Assembly: GCA_963667005.1 (NCBI GenBank)
Contig: OY762937.1
Coordinates: forward strand, 310,001 to 374,000
Length of the DNA stretch: 64,000 bases
Source of the DNA: G963662605 sp963667005
Lineage (GTDB): Bacteria; Bacteroidota; Ignavibacteria; Ignavibacteriales; Ignavibacteriaceae
Reading direction: 5' to 3'
Numbering within the stretch: position 1 is the first letter of the stretch; every line of letters begins with the position of its first letter. Made by a program: the position numbers and the translations under genes. The notes under the pieces are model-generated. The model had not been told where the DNA came from, did no database searches, and saw only the letters and a program-made list of their open reading frames with translations. Below are positions 8,004 to 16,270 of this stretch, piece by piece.

Positions 8004-8038
8004 AAAGGGTGTTGTTAATCAACACCCTTTCTGTTTTT
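8004..8038. terminator. terminator between convergent genes
   Basis: AAAGGGTGTTG (8004-8014) pairs exactly with CAACACCCTTT (8020-8030), followed by CTGTTTTT on the plus strand. It closes the peptide cassette. Confidence 0.85.
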
Positions 8039-8057
8039 ATCTAACTTCATTTATCAT

Positions 8058-8768
8058 TTACTGTAGTTTGAACATTATTGGAATAACAACATCGGCTTTT
8101 ACAGGCTTCCCATCTTTTTTACCGGGGATGAATTTCACTGAGCGTATTGCTCTTGCTGCTTCTGCATCCAATTCAGAACTAACACCCATTAAAATTTTGG
8201 TTTCGATTACATCTCCATTTTCATCAACTGTTGTTTGAACAATCACTTTGCCTTGTACTTTGGAACTCATCGCTACTTCCGGATACCGGACGCTTTTCAT
8301 TACCGTTTCCATTCCTCCGATCGGGAAAGGCTGACCTTCATCAACTTGATTGTCATGTTTGGAGTCAAGTTTGAATTGAATTGGTATAACAATTTCACAT
8401 TTAACCGGTTTACCTCCAACCATTGCCGGTGTAAATAGCGTTTTCTTTACTGCATCCTTGGATGCCATATCAAACACCTTATCACTACTGCTTTTAATTG
8501 CTGTCTTTATCACCTTTCCTGATTCGTCTATCACAGCAGAAACGAGAGTCTTCCCTTCTTTGCCGGCTTTGACAGCTTTCTCAGGATATGTAACGTTCTT
8601 GAAAATCGCCTGTATACCGCCAACTGGCTCCGGCATTTTATCGGCTTTATGATAAACCGAATCCGCCGGATCTTTTATTGTTGCAGCAACAGTTGACTCC
8701 TCTACCGCAAATGCGTGGCATGAAACACCCCATATGATGAGCATCACTAAATATACGCGTAATTTCAT
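8058..8768 (-). CDS. secreted protein with two tandem TonB C-terminal-type domains
   Basis: 236 residues with an N-terminal signal peptide (about 1-22, VYLVMLIIWGVSCHAFA). Two copies of the TonB C-terminal fold follow, about 45-135 and 150-236. Each runs GGxxxxxxxVxYPExAxxxxxxGKxxVxxxxDExGxV and ends GKPVKxxxVIPIxFKL. There is no membrane anchor or proline-rich spacer, so it is not an energy transducer; in Bacteroidota such TonB-like modules occur in secreted or periplasmic proteins of uncertain role. It is the last gene of a sigma factor - anti-sigma - effector unit, nine bases after the anti-sigma-like gene, and is probably part of that regulon. Confidence 0.8.
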   Translation of the reverse strand: MKLRVYLVMLIIWGVSCHAFAVEESTVAATIKDPADSVYHKADKMPEPVGGIQAIFKNVTYPEKAVKAGKEGKTLVSAVIDESGKVIKTAIKSSSDKVFDMASKDAVKKTLFTPAMVGGKPVKCEIVIPIQFKLDSKHDNQVDEGQPFPIGGMETVMKSVRYPEVAMSSKVQGKVIVQTTVDENGDVIETKILMGVSSELDAEAARAIRSVKFIPGKKDGKPVKADVVIPIMFKLQ

Positions 8769-8777
8769 ATGAACTCC

Positions 8778-9239
8778 TTAATTATTAATCAGTTTATAAA
8801 CCTGTCCTGACGCCGGCTTAACCTGCACAGTCGGCAAACCATTCATCAACAACTCGATGGTATACTGTTGATTCTTCACCGTTTGCATCGTCTTCTCCAT
8901 TTCAGATTTGTATGATTCCATTCTATTGAAGAAGATGAACGTAAAAACGATGACGCAAATGGTCACCGCGTATAGCGGCAGAAAGCGTGGATTCAGGTAG
9001 TCAAACATAGCCGCTGCTTTATTTTGCTTTTGAATTCCGGATAGAATTTTCGCATCAAGATGTTCCGGAAAAGGTTCTTCGATGGCCTGCAAAGCTGTCT
9101 TCAAGAGCATGGAATCTTTGAAATATTCTCTGCCTTCGGTGTTTTGTGAAAGAGATGCAAATAAGAGCCGTTCTTCTTCAGATGTGGTTTTACCGGCAAA
9201 ATAGGCATCTGTTAAGTTTATAATTTCATTCGTTTTCAT
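8778..9239 (-). CDS. anti-sigma-factor-like membrane protein
   Basis: 153 residues. The first 85 residues are cytoplasmic and helical (starting MKTNEIINLTDAYFAGKTTSEEE), followed by one membrane helix (about 89-107, LYAVTICVIVFTFIFF), a short coiled stretch and a periplasmic tail. The arrangement, and its place three bases after an ECF sigma gene, match membrane anti-sigma factors. No HxxxCxxC zinc motif is visible, so it is not a ZAS-type protein. Function is inferred from position and topology. Confidence 0.65.
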   Translation of the reverse strand: MKTNEIINLTDAYFAGKTTSEEERLLFASLSQNTEGREYFKDSMLLKTALQAIEEPFPEHLDAKILSGIQKQNKAAAMFDYLNPRFLPLYAVTICVIVFTFIFFNRMESYKSEMEKTMQTVKNQQYTIELLMNGLPTVQVKPASGQVYKLINN

Positions 9240-9242
9240 AAT

Positions 9243-9773
9243 CTATCCGTTTATCGTAAAAAATTTCTTTAACCGTGAAACGAGTTTTGTCCTCGCCTTG
9301 TACAACCGGCTTTTTACCAACTCTTCGTCCATATCCAGAAGCTGGGCTATCTCACGGTAGCTCAAATATTCATATTCGCGCAAAAGGAATATTTCTTTCT
9401 GTTCCACCGGCAGTTTATCAAGCTCTCTGTTTACGATTTCCTTGATGTTGTACTGCTCATATTGCGTCTCCGGATTATCGGGCGATACTTCCGTAATATC
9501 GTCAACATCCTTCACGTTGAACTGATCCACATGCGAGTATTTTGTACGGTAGTATTGATAAACATCATTTCGTACCGTGCGGAATACCCACTGTGTAATG
9601 CGATCTTTCTCCCTGATATTCTGCAATTGAGCAAACAGTTTCAGAAATGTGTTCTGTACAATATCCTCACATTGCTGTCTGTCACGAATCATTTTCGAGA
9701 CATAATTAAAAACAGGCTGTTTGAGTTTCGCATATACAAGAAGAAATTCTGTAGAGCCGCCGTCATTCTGCAT
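9243..9773 (-). CDS. ECF RNA polymerase sigma factor
   Basis: 176 residues. Region 2 is at about 8-80 (DRQQCEDIVQNTFLKLF and WVFRTVRNDVYQYYR) and region 4 at about 115-170 (LPVEQKEIFLLREYEYLSYREIA then helix-turn-helix and SRLYKARTKLV). This is the standard two-domain ECF (sigma-70 group IV) protein. It heads a three-gene unit with the membrane anti-sigma-like protein and the tandem TonB-domain protein, so an envelope signal is the likely trigger. The target promoter cannot be read from one window. Confidence 0.93.
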   Translation of the reverse strand: MQNDGGSTEFLLVYAKLKQPVFNYVSKMIRDRQQCEDIVQNTFLKLFAQLQNIREKDRITQWVFRTVRNDVYQYYRTKYSHVDQFNVKDVDDITEVSPDNPETQYEQYNIKEIVNRELDKLPVEQKEIFLLREYEYLSYREIAQLLDMDEELVKSRLYKARTKLVSRLKKFFTING

Positions 9774-9872
9774 AAACCATTCATTTTGTACAATTATAAA
9801 GATGAGCGAAAGATATAAAAGTTGCCGTTATCCTAATAGAAATTTCATTTTTCTAGCAGGAAATATCGTGGA

Positions 9873-9941
9873 GGGCGGTACATATATGAAAACCGCCCGG
9901 CTTTGCGTAATTCCGAATATTTAGCACTAATTCCGGGCGGT
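9873..9941. repeat. triple GGGCGGT/ACCGCCC motif, mutually exclusive hairpins
   Basis: GGGCGGT (9873-9879), ACCGCCCGG (9892-9900) and CCGGGCGGT (9933-9941). The middle copy can pair with either flank, giving a small or a large hairpin. It lies in the 192-base gap between the sigma factor start and the inositol synthase stop, and could act as a terminator of the minus-strand operon, but the T run is poor. Confidence 0.4.
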
Positions 9942-9965
9942 TACAGTGAGGGTAAACTACGTTAA

Positions 9966-11273
9966 CTATTCATTATCAATGTGAGAAATAGGATCTTCGC
10001 CTTTAATAACACGAAGCGTATTTTTCAATTTCATTAACTGAATAAACAGATCATGTTCCGGAATAGCATCTGCTTTATGAATAGGGCTCTTGAAATAGAA
10101 TGATAACCATTCCTGAATTCCACTGAAGCCCACGCGGGCAGCCAAATCCACGAACAGAACCAAATCAAGGGCAACTGGGGCAGCAAGAATTGAATCCCGG
10201 CAGAGGAAGTTAATTTTCAACTGCATCGGATAACCCAGCCAACCGAATATATCAACGTTATCCCATCCCTCTTTATTATCTCCCGAAGGTGGATAGTAAT
10301 TGATTTTCACCTGATGAGAGAAATGCCCGTACAGCTCCGGATACAGATCGGGTTGTAAAATCGTACCGAGCACTGAAAGCTTGCTCTCTTCTTTTGTCTT
10401 GAATGAACCCGGTTCGTCCAGAACTTCACCATCCCTGTTACCGAGAATGTTTGTCGAGAACCAACCGTTCAAGCCGATCATTCTTGCTTTTAACATAGGA
10501 GCAATAACGGTCTTAATAAGTGTCTGTCCTGTTTTGAAATCTTTACCGGCAATCGGGACCTGCTGTTTAGCGGCAAATTCATATATAGCCGGAATATCAT
10601 TCGTTAAATTCGGAGCACCGTTAATAAACGGCACACCTTCAGCTATTGACGCGTAGGCATACATCATGCTTGGAGCTATATCGTGATGATTAGACTTCAA
10701 GCCCTGCTCGAATTTTTTCAAAGAGCTGTGTACGCTGCCGGGTGTTTGGAATACCTCCGTACTTCCGCACCAGATAACAACCATTCTCGCGCATTTGTTT
10801 CTCTTCTGAAAGCTTCTTATGTCACTACGCAATTGATTTACCAAATCCATTTTGGTCTTGCCTTTTTTAATATACGTACCTTCAAGGCGCTTGACATAGA
10901 AGCTGTCGAACACGCCCGGCATATTTTGGATTTTTTTCAACTCGGAAGCAATCGGAGCAAGATCTTTATCCTGCAACACTTTTGCATACTGAGCGGCACT
11001 GTAACAATTCTCTTTCCGGATATCCCATCCGCCGAGAACGATGTCTTTCAAATCCGTAAGAGGAACGAAATCCTTGATCTTACGGAAGTCGTTGTTTGCT
11101 CTGTCGCCTATTCTTATGGTGCCCATCTGCGTTAAGGAACCGAACGGTTGCCCATGTCCTTTTCTGACGCTGAGAATTCCGGCGACAAAAGTTGTTGCAA
11201 CGGCTCCGTTGAGACCGACTACCAATACTCCCAATTTACCTTTTGCGGGAGCAATATTTTGAACTGATTTCAT
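9966..11273 (-). CDS. ino1: myo-inositol-1-phosphate synthase
   Basis: NAD-dependent enzyme that converts glucose 6-phosphate to inositol 1-phosphate. The N-terminal Rossmann motif is VLVVGLNGAVATT; the catalytic region has WFSTNILGNRDGEVL, corresponding to the family SxNxLGNxDG motif, and the C-terminal half has DIFGWLGYPMQLKINFLCRDS. Length 435 residues is close to bacterial/archaeal forms. I place the start at the ATG at 11273 because GGAG sits eight bases before it; a longer reading would need a TTG that overlaps this site. It is the last gene of the twelve-gene minus-strand operon and supplies the head-group precursor for the lipid enzymes upstream. A 57-base gap separates it from the HAD gene. 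Confidence 0.95.
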   Translation of the reverse strand: MKSVQNIAPAKGKLGVLVVGLNGAVATTFVAGILSVRKGHGQPFGSLTQMGTIRIGDRANNDFRKIKDFVPLTDLKDIVLGGWDIRKENCYSAAQYAKVLQDKDLAPIASELKKIQNMPGVFDSFYVKRLEGTYIKKGKTKMDLVNQLRSDIRSFQKRNKCARMVVIWCGSTEVFQTPGSVHSSLKKFEQGLKSNHHDIAPSMMYAYASIAEGVPFINGAPNLTNDIPAIYEFAAKQQVPIAGKDFKTGQTLIKTVIAPMLKARMIGLNGWFSTNILGNRDGEVLDEPGSFKTKEESKLSVLGTILQPDLYPELYGHFSHQVKINYYPPSGDNKEGWDNVDIFGWLGYPMQLKINFLCRDSILAAPVALDLVLFVDLAARVGFSGIQEWLSFYFKSPIHKADAIPEHDLFIQLMKLKNTLRVIKGEDPISHIDNE

Positions 11274-11330
11274 AATTATCTCCAATAACCTTTTTGTGTA
11301 GAATATAGAACCATGTAATTATTTTGTGAT

Positions 11331-12017
11331 TTAAATTTTTCCGGGCAGCTCCTCCAGCGAGTTGATAATGATGTCAGCGTCTACCGGGTTGTGCACATTT
11401 TCCCAGCTAACGCCATTCAACCACACGGTGAAACAACCGAGTTTTTTTGCGGGCTGAATATCCCGCGAATATGAGTCACCCACCATGCAAATGTCTTCCG
11501 GCGCGGATTTCAACATTTTTGCCGCGTGTTTATAAATTTCAAGTCCGGGTTTTTCATATCCGGCGACAGCGGAATCAATCACCGCTGAGAAATAATGCTC
11601 AACGCGTAATCCCTGCAATACGGCAATAAGATTTCCCGTAAAATTTGAGACAACGCCGAGAGTGTATTTTTCATGCTGAAGTTTTTTGAAAACCTTCTCC
11701 GCTTTTTTTGCGTTCCGGGCAACATCTTCATACGTGGAGTCGGTTAATTTTGTCACGATAACCGGGTCATACGATACATAATGTTCTTTGACCAGATACT
11801 TCATTTGCTCGGAGTACTGCTTAAAAAGCATCGTATACATGCCGTCATTCTTATGGATAATACTTTTCATTTTCTTTTCCGAGTAATGAAAAGCATCTTC
11901 AAATTCGGTTTTTGAAAACGGAAGATTATACGGTTGATATGAGAGCCAGAACTTTTCGCTCCAATGTATGCCGTTGGTATCTATTGTCCCGCCGAAATCA
12001 AACAATATTGCTTTCAT
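11331..12017 (-). CDS. HAD-superfamily hydrolase, putative inositol-lipid phosphatase
   Basis: 228 residues. Motif I is FDFGGT: the nucleophile Asp7 is present but the usual second aspartate (general acid/base) is Gly9. Motif II is VVSNFTG, motif III the lysine in YEKPG, motif IV GDSYSRDI. A helical cap lies at about 15-95. Such proteins dephosphorylate small phosphates. In this operon a phosphatase that removes the phosphate from phosphatidylinositol phosphate or inositol phosphate would be expected, and this is the candidate. The lost second aspartate lowers confidence in activity. It overlaps the start-end of the neighbouring membrane protein gene by 20 bases. Confidence 0.8.
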   Translation of the reverse strand: MKAILFDFGGTIDTNGIHWSEKFWLSYQPYNLPFSKTEFEDAFHYSEKKMKSIIHKNDGMYTMLFKQYSEQMKYLVKEHYVSYDPVIVTKLTDSTYEDVARNAKKAEKVFKKLQHEKYTLGVVSNFTGNLIAVLQGLRVEHYFSAVIDSAVAGYEKPGLEIYKHAAKMLKSAPEDICMVGDSYSRDIQPAKKLGCFTVWLNGVSWENVHNPVDADIIINSLEELPGKI

Positions 12018-13017
12018 CCGCAGCTATGCTTTCAATTTTATTTCCTAATTTTTTTTCTTTCATCAACGCGATGAGTATCAATCCAACCAATATCCAGACC
12101 AACTCACGCAGACGATTAATTAAACCAACATATATTCCAAGCCCCGGTACAAAGTGCAGCAGTTTCAACGTGACATACAACCCGCCTTCTTTCACGCCAA
12201 GTTCAAACGGCACAATAAAGAGAAGATTTGAAATAATTGACGCACCGGCGTTTATTAAAAAACTATCTAAAAGTGTCGGAGTGCAGCCTATGGCGTGCAG
12301 AATAAAGTAGAACTCCAGTGTGGCAACGAATCTCGACAGTAGTTCGTACACATTTGATAGAATAAAATCTTTCTTGCGGTTAAGTATTAAATCCGAAATG
12401 TTTCCATTCACTTCATCAAGCAAATCTTCTTTCTTTTCAACAGAATCGCTGAAGCGCTTGAACAGGGGCACTTTAACAATGTACTTTGATAGCGATGAGA
12501 TAACACCATTCTTATATCCCTTAATAAACATCAGTATTGCCCACACACAGACAAGCAAACATGCCGCCAATACTCCGTATCCGGTAGTCGAAACGGGGAG
12601 GAAAAGCAGAATACTGATTGTCGCGATAAACCAGAACAGAAATGATGACAAAAAATGAAGCATCAGGTACGACAGTGTCGCGGAAAGCGACTTCGCCAAT
12701 CCTATCTCTTTTTTTAGCGCCAGTACTCTATAAGGCTCTCCGCCTAAATGAAAGAACGGCGTCATATAATTCAGCGCATATCCGGCAATCGTGACCGACA
12801 AAACCCTGCGATATGAAAGTGAAGGAACGTTTATCATGTGCCGGAATGCCAAAGCGTTCAAAAGATACACAAACAGCCACGTTCCGATTATCCCGGAAAA
12901 GTACCAGCCGGTGCGTTGGATGTTGATAATAATTTTTGCGACACCAAAATCAGCGACCAGATAGGCGAAGAAAATAAATCCCAGCACAAGGAAGATGTAT
13001 TTTATCTTCTTATTCAT
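11998..13017 (-). CDS. flippase-like integral membrane protein (LPG synthase TM / UPF0104 family)
   Basis: 339 residues with about eight hydrophobic helices. Family features include an N-terminal helix pair, RHMINVPSLSYRR, the GYALNYMTPFFHLGGEPYRVLALKKE segment (PxxxGGxPxR-type) and EFILHAIG/PFELGVKEGG near the C-terminus. This domain occurs in MprF-type lipid flippases and in stand-alone proteins of lipid and glycolipid clusters. Here it may move the finished or intermediate inositol lipid across the inner membrane, or be a lipid modifying partner. It overlaps the Gfo/Idh gene by four bases (ATGA-type). Confidence 0.85.
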   Translation of the reverse strand: MNKKIKYIFLVLGFIFFAYLVADFGVAKIIINIQRTGWYFSGIIGTWLFVYLLNALAFRHMINVPSLSYRRVLSVTIAGYALNYMTPFFHLGGEPYRVLALKKEIGLAKSLSATLSYLMLHFLSSFLFWFIATISILLFLPVSTTGYGVLAACLLVCVWAILMFIKGYKNGVISSLSKYIVKVPLFKRFSDSVEKKEDLLDEVNGNISDLILNRKKDFILSNVYELLSRFVATLEFYFILHAIGCTPTLLDSFLINAGASIISNLLFIVPFELGVKEGGLYVTLKLLHFVPGLGIYVGLINRLRELVWILVGLILIALMKEKKLGNKIESIAADESNIV

Positions 13018-14018
13018 ACTACTTCAATACCTGCCGACTGATAACAACGTTGAAGAATTTCTATAGATTGATACGCTTCTTCGATCAAGGGGAGCCTGTC
13101 TTTCCGCCCTTTCACAACTTCTAAAAACTCCTGTAGCAGCGTTACATATAGTGACGTGTAGTGCGATTTATCGGATACGTCGGGCACGGAAATCAAATCA
13201 ACTTTATCATCCGTTATTTTTCTTATGCTGTTTCTGCCTTCGTAAAAAAGTCCGGTGCTGCCGGCAATCAAACGGGCATCGTTATATCTATTATTTGCCG
13301 CCCACGTCACGGTAATTTCCGCTATACCTTTTGGAGTCGAATAATTGATAATCGCCGTATCTTCGCAGGCATAGTTATCATGCAGCAGATTCGACAAGTT
13401 TGCAGTGATTGATGTTGGTTTACCCAGCATCCAGTAAGCCAGATATAAATAGTGTATTCCGGTATCAATTAAAACACCACCGCCTTCCCTCTGCGGCAAC
13501 GTTCTCCATTTATTGTGCAGCATCTGCAATCCGGGATCGGCTTCCTTGCGAAATACGTTGAACTGAATGAGAAACTTGGAGCCTGCTTTTTTTCCTTCTA
13601 TTTGGTCTTTGAAACATTTCCAAACAGGTGAGTACTTATACTGATGACAAGGAATAAAAGCGATCGTGCTATCCAGAAGCTTCTCTCTTATACCCGCAGC
13701 TTCTGTAGCGTTCAAGGTAAATGGTTTTTCACAAATGATATGCAGCCCGCTATCAATGCATTTTTCCAAAAGAACTTTATGAAAGCACGGTGGAGCAGTA
13801 ATATCAACAAAATCCACTTTTTCATTGGCCAGCAGTTCATCAATACTTTTGTAAAAACGGTATTGCGGAAATTCCTTGCCACTGATTTCTCTATTGACCG
13901 CGTCAGGTTCAACTACAGCAACGATTTCAATTTCCTTCAAAATGCTTTCGTCATTATAGGCAGACAAGTGATTCGTCCGTGCTATTTTTCCAAAGCCGAT
14001 AATTGCGCCTTTCATCAT
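13014..14018 (-). CDS. Gfo/Idh/MocA-family oxidoreductase
   Basis: 334 residues from the chosen start. N-terminal NAD(P) fold MKGAIIGFGKIARTNHL, then CEKPFTLN with the conserved EKP lysine, and GGGVLIDTGIHYLYLAYW, which carries the catalytic-domain GxxxDxGxH. Family members oxidise or reduce sugars and inositols, including inositol to inosose. I place the start at the ATG at 14018 because GGGAGC lies six bases upstream and the preceding gene stops one base earlier; an upstream in-frame Met would overlap that gene by over 50 bases. With an aminotransferase two genes away, it could make a keto-inositol for amination; this is inference. Confidence 0.87.
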   Translation of the reverse strand: MMKGAIIGFGKIARTNHLSAYNDESILKEIEIVAVVEPDAVNREISGKEFPQYRFYKSIDELLANEKVDFVDITAPPCFHKVLLEKCIDSGLHIICEKPFTLNATEAAGIREKLLDSTIAFIPCHQYKYSPVWKCFKDQIEGKKAGSKFLIQFNVFRKEADPGLQMLHNKWRTLPQREGGGVLIDTGIHYLYLAYWMLGKPTSITANLSNLLHDNYACEDTAIINYSTPKGIAEITVTWAANNRYNDARLIAGSTGLFYEGRNSIRKITDDKVDLISVPDVSDKSHYTSLYVTLLQEFLEVVKGRKDRLPLIEEAYQSIEILQRCYQSAGIEVV

Positions 14019-14019
14019 G

Positions 14020-14937
14020 TTACGCTCCCGTTTCCCTTGCTTGCGCGAGTATGCTTTTGCAGTTAGCCTCATGCCTGATAACTACATATACCAGAAGCAG
14101 ATTCAGGCAGACGATTTCAAAAATGAAATACAATGGAATTATATTAATGAGTACGGCAATGAACAGAACAAACATTCTGGTATTTGATGTGAGAATATTA
14201 TAGTACTTAATTAGCGGCAGCATCTTTTTCTTGAACGCCGAACTTATACCTGCTGGTATTTCCGTTGTATATTGTGTCTCCGCGTAATTATAGAGACTCA
14301 GCGCTTGTCCGGATATGGTTTCCTGCTGGATTGTGTAATTCATATATAACCGCATGAAAAGCTTTTTCACAAAATTCGCTCTCCAACTAAGCTTTGTGTA
14401 GACCTCCTGCAGTCTGCGCGAATTGTCTATCTCGCTTGAAACATTTCCGCGTATGAAGTACGTGAATAAGTTGCGATAATAATCCGCCACAGCACACTGA
14501 AACGAGTGACTGATTGCGGATATAATAATGATGATGATAAGAGATGCAGGCGCTCCGGTGTTCAGCATTCTAAGATACAAATGCAGATAAATACTCAAGA
14601 ACCAGAGATTCTCACTGAAACCGTCGAGAATTCTGCCGTAACGGCTTTTCTGTCCGGTCATTCTCGCGAGCTGTCCGTCCGCACTATCTAACGCATCGGC
14701 AAATATCAATAGCAAAACCCCTGTCAGATTCAGCCATAAGGACTGATAATAGAACAAGTGTCCCGCCGCCATACCGACAAGTATGCTGAATATGGTGACA
14801 CTGTTTGGTGTGCAGCCTAATGCTCTGCACACCAAAGCAATGCCGTAACCTATGGGTCGATAGAAAATCGTATCGAAGAACTCTTCAGTATAAGCAGACT
14901 TAAACGTGCTGCTAATATTTGATTTGTTCAGCCACAT
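14020..14937 (-). CDS. CDP-alcohol phosphatidyltransferase, putative inositol lipid synthase
   Basis: 305-residue membrane enzyme of the class that joins a CDP-activated alcohol to a second alcohol. The signature reads DSADGQLAR, eight residues, GRILDGFSE, matching DxxDGxxAR-G-xxxD-xxx-D except that the last aspartate (the proposed catalytic base) is Glu. Six or so helices are visible. In an operon with inositol phosphate synthase and a nucleotidyltransferase it is likely either a phosphatidylinositol-phosphate synthase (CDP-diacylglycerol plus inositol phosphate) or a CDP-inositol user like di-myo-inositol-phosphate-phosphate synthase. It is longer than most by a 100-residue middle insertion. 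It overlaps the aminotransferase gene by 26 bases. Confidence 0.85.
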   Translation of the reverse strand: MWLNKSNISSTFKSAYTEEFFDTIFYRPIGYGIALVCRALGCTPNSVTIFSILVGMAAGHLFYYQSLWLNLTGVLLLIFADALDSADGQLARMTGQKSRYGRILDGFSENLWFLSIYLHLYLRMLNTGAPASLIIIIIISAISHSFQCAVADYYRNLFTYFIRGNVSSEIDNSRRLQEVYTKLSWRANFVKKLFMRLYMNYTIQQETISGQALSLYNYAETQYTTEIPAGISSAFKKKMLPLIKYYNILTSNTRMFVLFIAVLINIIPLYFIFEIVCLNLLLVYVVIRHEANCKSILAQARETGA

Positions 14938-16270
14938 CGGCGAACACCTCTCTCATAATTTCTATACCTTCTTCCGCTTGTTCTTCGGTAATTACCAAAG
15001 GAGGATTAATTCTGATATCAGGGTTGTAGCCCATCATAATCAATCCACGATCTAAACAGCCTTTGAAGATTAACTGTGTGTATTTCTTATCTAATTTTTC
15101 TTTTGAATTCTTTCCTTTAACCAATTCGACACCTATCATCAGGCCTTTGCCTCTGACTTCGCCGATAAAATCAAACTCCTTTTGCAGTCCTTGCAGTTTT
15201 TTCAACATAAAGGCTCCGACTTTTGCGGAATTTTCGACCAGACCTTCATCAAGGATTGTCCGCAATGTTATGTAAGCAGCAGCCGAAGCAATCGGGTTGC
15301 CGCCATAGCTGGAAGAGCTGCCGGACGGATTCGCGAACGGCTTCGCGTTAATAATCTCCTTATTTGAAATTAATCCGGTCATCGGAAAACCGCCGCCGAA
15401 ACCTTTGCCGATTGTCATAATATCGGGAACAATCTCTTCGTGTTCGCACGCGAACATTTTACCGGTGCGGCCAAAACCCGTAATCATCTCATCGGCAATA
15501 AGAACAGCGCCATGTTCGTGAGCTAATTTTTTAAGTTCGGTAAGAAAACCCTTTGGAGGAACAACGTTGCCGTTTGTACCTTGAATCGGTTCTACCACTA
15601 TTGCAGCCAAATTGTTTGTCGTTTCGTAACGCAGTTTATCCTTGATAAATTTTACACAGCGAAAGTCGCATCCGGGGTAGGTATCATTCAGCGGACAATG
15701 ACGGCAGTTTGCATAAGGAGTAGAAAAAGTTCCGACAGGTAAAGGGCCGAGTTCATTTTTAAATGTATCACCCAACAAACCGACAACTCCAAGGGTTTTG
15801 CCGTGGAAGCCGCCCCAAAATCCGAGAAACTCCGTATGCTTTGTATATGATTTCGCCAAACGAAGCGCGGCCTCAACAGCTTCGGCACCACTGCTGTAAA
15901 ATTGACTGTGATTCAAATCGCCGGGTGCTATCTCCGCGAGGAGCTTAACAAGCTTTGCTCTCGATTCTGTTGTGAAACTTCCGACATGGATTTTCGCGAG
16001 CTGTTCTGAAAAATATTTTACATATACCGGATGATTATATCCTAAACTTGCAACACCGACTCCTGCAAAGAAATCAATAAAACGGTTACCGTCTATATCT
16101 TCTATAATCGCGCCTTCACCTTTGGCGGTGACAATTTTAGAAGAAGTCGCAATACTTTGCGTGCCCGGAGCAATATACTTTTGCTCTTCATTATAAATTG
16201 CCAGTGATTTTTTACCCGGTATTTCGGTCACGATTCTGGCAAAGCGTCTTTTGTTGTTAGTGGTTTTCAT
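14912..16270 (-). CDS. class III PLP aminotransferase
   Basis: 452 residues. Features of the ornithine/4-aminobutyrate aminotransferase fold: FFAGVGVASLGYNHP, SSGAEAVEAALRLA, the ADEMITGFGRTG segment with the PLP aspartate, and the PLP lysine in MTIGKGFGGG. A cysteine-rich loop, CRHCPLNDTYPGCDFRC, may hold a metal. The start is at the ATG at 16270, 14 bases inside the end of the ATP-grasp gene; a longer reading would overlap that gene by 95 bases. The substrate is unknown. In this operon, amination of an oxidised inositol or of a lipid head-group precursor is a reasonable idea. Confidence 0.87.
   Translation of the reverse strand: MKTTNNKRRFARIVTEIPGKKSLAIYNEEQKYIAPGTQSIATSSKIVTAKGEGAIIEDIDGNRFIDFFAGVGVASLGYNHPVYVKYFSEQLAKIHVGSFTTESRAKLVKLLAEIAPGDLNHSQFYSSGAEAVEAALRLAKSYTKHTEFLGFWGGFHGKTLGVVGLLGDTFKNELGPLPVGTFSTPYANCRHCPLNDTYPGCDFRCVKFIKDKLRYETTNNLAAIVVEPIQGTNGNVVPPKGFLTELKKLAHEHGAVLIADEMITGFGRTGKMFACEHEEIVPDIMTIGKGFGGGFPMTGLISNKEIINAKPFANPSGSSSSYGGNPIASAAAYITLRTILDEGLVENSAKVGAFMLKKLQGLQKEFDFIGEVRGKGLMIGVELVKGKNSKEKLDKKYTQLIFKGCLDRGLIMMGYNPDIRINPPLVITEEQAEEGIEIMREVFADVAEQIKY

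Noticed and set aside
10683..11135. 150-codon plus-strand frame
   Set aside because: Antisense to the inositol phosphate synthase, with no ribosome site or family signature.
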